From positions 1-64,000 of the forward strand of contig JAFJTR010000054.1 of assembly GCA_022559985.1 (NCBI GenBank): a stretch of 64,000 nucleotides of DNA. Reading direction: 5' to 3'. This DNA is from Parastagonospora avenae f. sp. tritici 18332-5 (taxonomy: Eukaryota > Ascomycota > Dothideomycetes > Pleosporales > Phaeosphaeriaceae). This document shows positions 56,400 through 64,000 of the stretch, one piece after another. Within the stretch, counting starts at the first letter, position 1; each line of letters opens with the position of its first letter. Made by a program: the position numbers and the translations under genes. The notes under the pieces are model-generated. The model was not told the DNA's origin and made no database searches. It saw only the letters and a program-made list of their open reading frames with translations.

Positions 56400-57135
56400 A
56401 TGATTGCATTTCCGTTCGCAATTGCTATATCTGCGATAGTCGCATTCCACGGGGTGCACGCCAGCCCCGTTACCAGCCACAAGTCTGTTCGCCAAAGAGA
56501 CACCCCGACGGATTATGCGTCGCGAAAATTCAATGAAACGCTCCCTCCTGGCTACGAGCTCGATGTATGTGCTTGATTATTTCCCAAATCCATCAATCAC
56601 TGATGAGACCACAGACCGATTTGGAAAACACAGATCGTTGTGACATTGACTTTTGCGCTGGGACTATCGATTCGGGCAACACAGCCTACGTGTGCGGCGA
56701 TGCCCATCTAGGTCCCGTCATCCTCCCGTCATGTCTACCCTTGTCAACCCTCGTGGGTGGCAACACCACTTACGGTCGCTTCGGCGGCCTCTGTTCCGGA
56801 GAATTCATCTCAATGTGGACAAACCACGCGTCCGCTGGCCAAGCTGGCTGGTTCTTGTACCCCTTCTCGGATGGCTTCGCGAACAATACTGCTGGAAGTC
56901 CCATACGCGGACACATGACTTTGACATGAACGATGCCTCGCAGGTGCCGTACAACTACCACATTTATGAGGTTGAAAAGGTTATAGTAGTGATCGGAGGG
57001 CCGGTGGCGCCTTGGTTCGGACAGCCTGGGCTGGGCATGCAATTCCTGCTTCCGAAGAGTATTGATGCTCTTGTCAAAGATGGCGTATTGTCCGAGATTG
57101 TCGTGACCCAGCAATGTGCTGCTAAAGCCGGCTGA
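56400..57135 (+). pseudogene. Broken secreted NADase-like (TNT-domain) gene
   Basis: Exons 56400-56564 and 56615-56929 are separated by a 50-nt intron and encode a signal peptide (FAIAISAIVAFHGVHA) and the N-terminal half of the fungal secreted NAD glycohydrolase family: paired cysteines in RCDIDFCAG, YVCGDAHLGP, YGRFGGLC and a WFLYPFSDGF segment. The frame then stops at 56927. The rest of the domain is recognisable in another frame up to 57135 (a YNYHIYEVEK stretch and an APWFGQPG stretch), but a stretch of the expected middle of the domain is absent. This looks like an internal deletion with a frameshift. Intact members are extracellular enzymes that degrade NAD. A truncated 159-residue product is possible. 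Confidence 0.55.
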
Positions 57136-57182
57136 GCGGTTCGGTAGTAGTGGTGTGAAATCATTAAATATCGGTGGATGCC

Positions 57183-59139
57183 TCAAACAGCTAGTCTCTC
57201 AATCATGCCCTCGAGCTCACACACCACATCATTATACACCGCTGTCTGCAAGCTCTTGCTATTGAGCTTCGTCCCAAATCCGAAATTGCACTGCAAGCAC
57301 TTCTGCGCAATCTTCTGATACTCTGGTCCTAGCGGCGCTCTACCCTGAGCAAGTCGTCGCGCGGTGTAAACTGGGTCCAGTTGGTCTCGTGTTATCATTT
57401 TACTCTCCACCGGCTTCCAGTGCGCAATCTCGAGCAGTGCGACACCGAGGAAGAAGAGCGGGAGGTTGTTGATGCCGTACTTGATCTCATCGCTGACTAC
57501 ATCGTCGGTCTTCTGGACTCCTTCCATGACTTGGGTGGCCGTTGTTGGTTGATGCGGCCATGAAATTTGTGAGCTGAGGTGTAATGTTTTTAGTGTGGCT
57601 TCGTCAAATGTTTGCTGGTGGCCGAAGAAGCTCATGCTGCCTAGGCGCCAGCGTTCGGCCAGCCATGGTGTGTCATTGTACTGTAAGGTTGCGAGTGCAG
57701 TCTTGAGTGCTAGTTTGAGCTGGTCTTCAGGCTCTAGAACGTCGTCCGCTTCATGCTGCATGATGTCAAAGACATTGATAATGCTCGCTTGTTCTGGCGG
57801 ATTTGAGGCTTTCACAACCTCCGCAGCTTGATCTCTTAGATAGAACCGGTGTTTGTACTTGTGGCATGGTGTTTCCAAGTACCCGAGGCATTTGGTGGGC
57901 ATAGAGCTGTCGCGAGCTCCATGCGTCCGTTTCAGATAATGGCAGATACTTTTGGTCTGACATAGATTGAAGTCGGGTATGCTCACTTTTGCAATGGGTG
58001 TCGTGACCACGGCAGCCGACGGGTCGGCAAATTGGACCCGCTTCTTCTTCGGACGCACAGAAGCCTGAGGAAGATCTGAAGAAGTTTTTTTCTTGAGAGA
58101 TTTGGCCGAACCTGTGCTAAGAAGCTCGGCCGGTATTGCTTTCCTGAGAGCGTCCATAGTTTGCGATGCTACGACATCAGGTAGAGCATTGGTCACGCTC
58201 ATGGACTGCACGTATAACCAGATTGGAGGTTCAGTTGCAATGCTTCTGTATGATTAGCAACATCTCTGGATATATGTCATCTGAACTTGCCTTCTGTTCC
58301 CACTACTGTCGGTATCGTGACAAGATATAGCGATATCAAGACGGACTTCTACGCCCGCCTCGGCATCAAGGCACAGCTTAGCATAGTGTCCTCGATGTTT
58401 TGCGTCGTCGCAACACCAAGCGCTGCAAAGGGCTTCATGGAGCTTCTGGGATGCACCTTGGATATATTGGAATCGGTCAGGTAACGCCCTGTGCCGCACA
58501 GTCGCGCCTGCAGTGGTTGTTGCTTGATGCTGGAAGGCCCGAATCTGGCTTCGTAAGGTGCTCAAGTCGTCGTTACGATCACGTAAGCTCGCCAGACATC
58601 TTTCGTATTTGCTTTTGTTAAAGGGGATCTGAGCCGCTCCTCGTAATCGTTTAATAGCAGCTCGAAATGATTCGTCCTGTGGACAGTAAGTTGGTACTAG
58701 GCTTGGTAGGTATGACGACAGAGGATGGAGCACCGACCATTTTCTTTTGCGCTTTTATATGGTCAAACTTTCTCATCTCCTCCTTCATCTCATCAATCAC
58801 GTCCTTGGTCTCTTCAATAATACTGCGACAAAGCTCTAAGCTATCCTTGAGTACGACGTTCAGTTTGTCATTCAATTCTTTGCTTGTCCAACGTTGGTCG
58901 CTCCTGTTCTCCAGCATGTCCTCAGCAGCCTTATCATCCTCTACTAGGCGAAGCAACAGCCTGCAATAGTTGAGAAATATGACGTTCTGTGTGTTGAGCG
59001 CGAGCGCAATGGATTTGACCTCTTTGGACCAGTGGCGAAATGTCTGAAGGCCGTCAGCAACATCAGAATATGATTTTACGACCTCAATCAATATCGGGAG
59101 TATGCCGAAGACAAGACCCGCCACTTCTATGCCAGACAT
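57183..59139 (-). CDS. DUF7580-type fungal protein with helical N-terminal domain
   Basis: Exons 59139-58738, 58676-58291 and 58245-57183, 616 residues. Intron 1 is 62 nt with a weak GTCGGT donor; intron 2 is 45 nt with a GC donor (AAG|GCAAGT). The N-terminus MSGIEVAGLVFGILPILIEVV is the hydrophobic helix that opens many fungal helical (HeLo-like) domains. It is followed by about 250 residues of helices. The C-terminal part has the CHKYKHRFYLRD, WLAERWRLGSMSFFG and LPLFFLGVALLEIAHW blocks of DUF7580 proteins, which resemble the substrate side of a degenerate kinase. Such proteins are often neighbours of NLR and cell-death genes, but no function is proven. A longer start at 59181 is possible. 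It is divergent from the 59404 gene. Confidence 0.75.
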
Positions 59140-59403
59140 ATTGACAGGTATACGGCTGGAGCGGATGAGGATTGCGCTCATCAGGCTGGCAATCGACGGC
59201 TGATGTATGCATGCATTCTTTTCTCAGCCTCATCTTCTCTTTTGCACTGCCCCGCACGCCTGCACTCAGCCCACCCTCCTCCCACTTCTCGGTTTCGCAT
59301 ATCGGGTAATGCAACGCCATGTCTCTTCCATGAGTCCTAGATTTCCAAATCACGACGCAATCCTGGGTGCATCGCGGCAACATTGCGCAAGCGACGGGCA
59401 AGC
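59140..59403. promoter_or_regulatory. Bidirectional promoter, 264 bp
   Basis: Only 264 bp separate the start codons of the DUF7580-type gene and the large regulator, so their upstream signals must overlap. No distinct motif identified. Confidence 0.5.
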
Positions 59404-62400
59404 ATGGAAGATTTGCGAAGCATCTCAAACGACGGCCTGACACATGCGCATGACCACACTGTGGCAACCGTGAGCGGAACGAAGCATTCGTCAAGCATCC
59501 GAGGTATGCATTCACAGACCCAGATGCTGTCCTCCAATACTGGACTGCAAGGAGAGAGCGACATCGAGCGATGGCAAGCTTGTGCCGGCACCGAGGCTGA
59601 GGATGATGTTGGTATCGTAGCCCGACTTCTCCAAGCTTGCATCGACTCGATTGCGCATCTCCTGCTATCGGCTGAACCCTCTCCTGCTTGTAAGCAGCTT
59701 CGACGAAGTCTTACAAGATTGAAGTTGTGGGCCAACGGCCACAATACATGGAATGGAGGGTTAGATAGCATATTGGAGAAGTCGAAAAGTCTTCGACACA
59801 CTACCTTGTCTATATTAAATCCTCTCTGTAGAATTTTATCCAACAGTATGTTTTCTGCTTGTGCGATTACTGGTCAGCTTGCTTACGAGCCCACAGATCT
59901 GTACAAACATGCAGACTCAGAGGACACTGCTACCATGGAATTATACACCCACACCGCTCAGATATACAGTCAGACTACGTGGCTCCTCAAAAAAAGTGAA
60001 GAAGGCGTTAGCGAAATTGATAGCGATAGCGATAGCGATAGCGATAGCGACAGCGAAGTGAATAGCGACAGCCCTGGTATTGCAATAACAAGTGGCGGAC
60101 TAGAACGTTTGGCCGAGGATGTAAAGATACATGTCCAGTGCTTATTTGATCTGAGCAATGCCCTCGAGTACCCGGCGATCGATCCCGAGCCGAATGACGA
60201 ACCTAGCTTACTGAAGGTCGAACAACGTGCCGCCCATGACTATCACAAAGACCTCATCGTAGCAAAGTTTCCCAAGGTACAGATCGAGCTAGCTGAGTGT
60301 TTGGGCAGGATCAGTTGGGATCGATATCAGCGGATGCAAGAAGAGCGCGAGATTAACGCCAGCAATCCGACAGGTCGCCCTGCTGGAGAAGAAGAGATGG
60401 CTGCGTCGGGCCAGAAGTCTCGATTTGCGAATTCCGAGTTCCAAGATTCTGGACTTGGAACGTCTCTCCCTGCACCCCAAAGTCGATATGCGGAGACAGT
60501 GATATCTTTCATGACGAGTATGACCGGAGGCAAACGGGTCCAAATTCCACCGCTTCCAGCCGAAGCCAGAGCTGGGACACAATTTGAGTGTAGCGCATGT
60601 GGTAGGCACATACGTGCTGCGACTAACCGTGATTGGAGGTAAGTCGCTGTAATCCTAGGCGCATCACAAAATCTGACACACCCAGAAAACATATCTACCT
60701 CGACCTTCAGCCGTATACATGCCTCTATGCTGGCTGTATGTTCAGTGCAAAGCCGTTTGCAGATCGTCAGCTCTGGAGCCAGCACTTGGAATTGGATCAT
60801 CAGCTTGGTCCCAGCTGGGAGAGCGTGACGTGTCCCTTATGCCTCGAAGCGACTGATGCTGGGAAAAGCAAGATGCTTATACACTTCGCGCGTCATATGG
60901 AGGATATTGCACTTGCAGCATTGCCGCGTGAGGTGGAGTCCGATAATGAAGCTGAAAATGAGACCGACGATGCTTCTCACCGATCTGCCGGCTCTTTGAT
61001 ACTATCCACTGGAGGAGACAAGGTCGAGAATGAACAAGATGTAACTCACATGAATTGGGGCGATATAGGGGTAGAACGTACGATTGAGCCGCTCCGATTC
61101 AGTAGGAGTTTTGATGGAACAGCGCGAGGCCAGTCCATGGAGCTTGAGGAGGCTGGGAAACAGGACGACCCCGCTTTGTCAAAATTCTTGACGACATCGT
61201 CTATAAACCCTGATAAAGTGCATCCTTTGTGGGCTTCCATGGGGTCCTTGTCCTGCCGTTGCAAAGTTTGGGAGCTGAAAAACAAGGACTGGCTCGATCG
61301 TGGGACAGGATACGCCAAAGTTATGGAGAATGAACAGGCCCAATGGAACATTACGGTCTATTCAGAAGACCGAGTGATTCCAAATTTGCTCTTAACGCCT
61401 ATATCACTGAGCGGAGGCTATCAAATGCGAAAGGATACACTCATAGTGTGGACTGAGCCAGACGGTACAGATATGGCACTGAGCTTCGAGACCCCAGAAG
61501 GCTGCCATAAGGTCTGGGACATCATCAACGAGGTTCAGGGGGCTGCAATGGCGCAAAAGCTAGTCACAGCTCCAGATAGGTCTCACAAATCCCAGGCAGT
61601 CGGAGCGTCTGCTCCGATTGCAGATTCCGAAATCACTGCTAGTCACCAAGAGAGGCAGCAACTTCACTTACGCCAGCTAGTGGCCCAGGAGCAGGCACTT
61701 CAACAGGACCAGCTCGTGCGAAATGAAGTCATTCGCGCAGCTAAGTCCGCCCAGCAAACATCGAATCAGATTTTGCAAAAGAGCACAGGACTCATAGACG
61801 CTACAGACCAACAGCCTTACCCTCGCAGCATAATTCTCGATGATATCAAGCCGTATATACCCCCCGAAGTCAATACTTGGAGGGACATCAAGCAATGGGC
61901 TACAAGTAATGAGAAAATGATCAATTTGGAAGAGCTGCTACGATTACAAGAGATGCAATACCTAACGCAGGAGCAAAAGCAGAATGAATCCGCGCCAAGG
62001 CAGAGCCTAGAGGCTGACACGATCAAATGCATCTGTGGATATTCCGATGACGACGGGAATACTGTACTATGCGAACTATGCAACTCATGGCAGCACATTG
62101 TGTGTTATTATGCATATTCGTCGCATGTGCCTGATGTTCATGAATGCGTCGATTGCAGCCCACGTCCGATTGACCGAGAAGTGGCTGCTCGCGTGCAACG
62201 TATGCGACGCGAGCATCCAACAGAAGACATCCGAAACGAAGAGGAGGTACGAAAGGCAGCACGAAAGATCGAAATCGAACGTCGATGCCAGCAGATGAAC
62301 CCTCCCATTCCCCCAGAAGTACTACGTCACATGGAGTCATTCAAGGCGTCTATCCAGATTGCACATCCTCTTAACGACGAATCATGGACCACATTGGAAC

Positions 62401-64000
62401 CCCGCTTAGTTTCTCAGCTGGCTGCTGCTAAAAAACGAGCCATGCGTACTATTCCTACTTCCGCCTCAAAGCGACTTCAAACTTGGCTGATGGGAAACAT
62501 GAGCAACCCTTATCCCAGTCGCAGTACGAAGCTTATGCTTGCTCAAGAGTGTGGTATAACTGAGAAGCAAGTGTCAACTTGGTTCACAAACGCCAGGACA
62601 CGAAAGCTGCATGGTGGCTCTGACAAGACTGGAACGAAACTTACACTTGCTCAAGAGTTTGGTATAGCTGAGAAGCAGCCCAGTCCTAAGGCCAGTTCCC
62701 CGAAATTCCTTCAAGGAAAGCAGCAAGAGAATATCACGCATCAGAGCGCTGGTGATGCGGTAGAGGAAAGCGCGATACCAATTGCTTGCGATGCATGTCA
62801 AAGGAGGCAGATCACATGTGATGGACGGAGACCATATTGTCTGAGATGCATAGATTCTGGAAGGGAATGTCTCTACTCGAAAACAGTGTGGATTCGCAAG
62901 AAAGGCCTCACAGCAGAACAGCGCGCCGCGGCGGCGCATATGCGACGCATTGGGTCTTGTGCTAGCTGCACCATACGAAAAGTAAAATGTGATCCTGGCA
63001 CACCATGCAAGCCATGCTTGATTTACTATCGGGATGATATGATCAACCACCCCTGCCTCGACAAACGCGGCATCCGAAGACCTAGCACAAAACTGATATC
63101 CGCGCATGAGGCAATGGAAGGCAAGGAAGAGGCGTTGAGAGCATCATCACCATCACCGTCACCACCATCTCCCCATGACACATCACTTCTATCTGAAGAT
63201 GAGATGATTAAGATCCAAACAGTTGCCGACAAGCTGGAAGCATCAGCTCGCCTTACAAAACGAAATGGAAGCAATGCCACTGGTGATCTTTTTGCGAGCA
63301 CTGCAGTTGTGTCTGGGCAAGGCCTACCCGAGTCCTTTTCAAGTGACAACTTCTGGAAGGGAAAAGACCCCCACAGTTCAAGGAACTTTGACATGAGCGC
63401 GGATGGGAAAAGCTATAATTCTGATATTCATCATTCGACGACCGCTCTTATGTCACTGAAGCAAGCGCTCATGGACCAAGGCGACGATGTACCTGACTCT
63501 GCACGCTTTAAACGGCATAGCATACCGATTGGTCATCAAACGCCTGCAGGCGCATTTGGGCTAGAATTTGAGGCAAATGTGAACCCCGCCATACATGGTA
63601 AGACTTCACGTTGATGAAAGCAATTTAGATAGCTTCTGAAACTACTTTTATACTTATGATGACGCAGAAACTCAACAGTATTCTCTGTCCAAGTTCGAGC
63701 GGACTTTTGGAAACATCGCCGCAGACTACTCTTACGACCCCTCTGATGGCGTGTCCTCGGTGCGGCCATCGGGTTCACGACCGCGCGATGGCACCAACGA
63801 GGATGTCCAGCGAGCGTTACAGGCGGCACAGCATGCGCGCTCACAAGAACCACTCGAATCAATGATGAGACACGAATCCCCGTATAAACAAGCCTCGCCT
63901 TACAGCCGCACTGGCTTCAGACCATTGCAGCACGGTAGTATCCCATCGGAAGTTGAGAGCAAGGCTATGGCACCAAAGGACGCTATACTAGATATCGAAA
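59404..64000 (+). CDS. Large multi-domain zinc-finger/PHD/homeobox regulator (3'-partial)
   Basis: Exons 59404-60638, 60686-63597 and 63668 to the window end, with clean GTAAGT/GTAAGA introns of 47 and 70 nt. At least 1490 residues. In order: a helical N-terminal region; a Ser-Asp repeat at about 206-217; Cys/His pairs at about 395-470 (ECSACGRH, CLYAGC, CPLC) like degenerate C2H2 fingers; an EVH1-like domain at about 600-696 (CKVWELKNKDWLDRGTGY ... KDTLIVWTE) resembling PP4R3/SMEK; a Gln-rich coiled coil; a PHD finger at about 860-901 (CICGYSDDDGN ... CVDC); a TALE/KN homeobox-like helix at about 1018-1054 (WFTNARTRK); a Zn2Cys6 at about 1112-1142; and a second Cys6 cluster at about 1170-1202 with a long last spacing. 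Presumed nuclear and chromatin- or DNA-binding. Each module is seen directly; their combination is odd. Confidence 0.8.
60019..60054 (+). repeat. In-frame hexanucleotide repeat (GATAGC)n
   Basis: Five GATAGC units and one GACAGC unit, encoding an Asp-Ser run within the large regulator. Likely variable in length between strains. Confidence 0.85.

Noticed and set aside
1..64000. CRISPR arrays, operons, phage or organellar genes
   Set aside because: Nothing of this kind is visible; intron-bearing genes and gene families are fungal nuclear.

Overview
This window is nuclear DNA from a filamentous ascomycete (Pezizomycotina, most likely a Dothideomycete). The signs are compact genes on both strands, introns of about 45-65 nt with GTAAGT/GTATGT donors and CTGAC/CTAAC-like branch sites, and the gene set itself (HbrB, PRM1, cutinase, GH76, Zn2Cys6 and C2H2 regulators, a rhodopsin-domain membrane protein, a DUF7580-type protein). 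No bacterial, viral or organellar region was seen. Most genes were rebuilt by joining exons by hand; exon totals were checked for divisibility by three.

Layout. 0-2 kb: a decayed hypothetical gene (minus). 2.4-13 kb: housekeeping block with HbrB (TORC2), Gon7 (KEOPS), Vps39 (HOPS) and PRM1 (cell fusion). 16-21 kb: a conserved-looking hypothetical gene, a GNAT acetyltransferase and a multi-exon hypothetical gene with an apparent frameshift. 22.7-31.8 kb: accessory, secretion-rich stretch with a cutinase, a second decayed member of the gene family found at 0-2 kb, a 2.5-kb segment bounded by long inverted repeats and carrying a broken rhodopsin-domain gene, a GH76 enzyme and a cysteine-rich secreted protein. 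34-41 kb: Hsp9/12, a Wbp11-type splicing factor divergent from an unknown basic protein, a peroxisomal 4CL-like acyl-CoA ligase and a zinc-finger protein. 42.6-49 kb: a tRNA-Lys(UUU) gene that is interrupted in the D-loop, glucokinase, and a ketopantoate-reductase-like protein with a very long low-complexity tail. 49-53 kb: 4.1 kb without a gene I can support. 53-56 kb: SUB2 and an RNase P Rpr2/Rpp21 subunit. 56.4-64 kb: a broken secreted NADase-like gene, a DUF7580-type protein, and, divergent from it, a very large regulator combining C2H2-like, EVH1-like, PHD, homeobox and Zn2Cys6 modules that runs off the window.

Most striking. (1) The tRNA-Lys(UUU) gene: the 3' 60 nt form a complete tRNA body, but the acceptor 5' strand and D-stem 5' strand lie 59 nt further upstream, separated by a segment with spliceosomal-type signals (GTAAGT, CTGAC, AG); removing it gives a 74-nt cloverleaf, followed by a T5 Pol III terminator. 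Nuclear tRNA introns are canonically at 37/38, so this needs checking. (2) The multi-domain regulator at the right edge. (3) The two decayed paralogues 22 kb apart and the inverted-repeat element between 25.98 and 28.50 kb.
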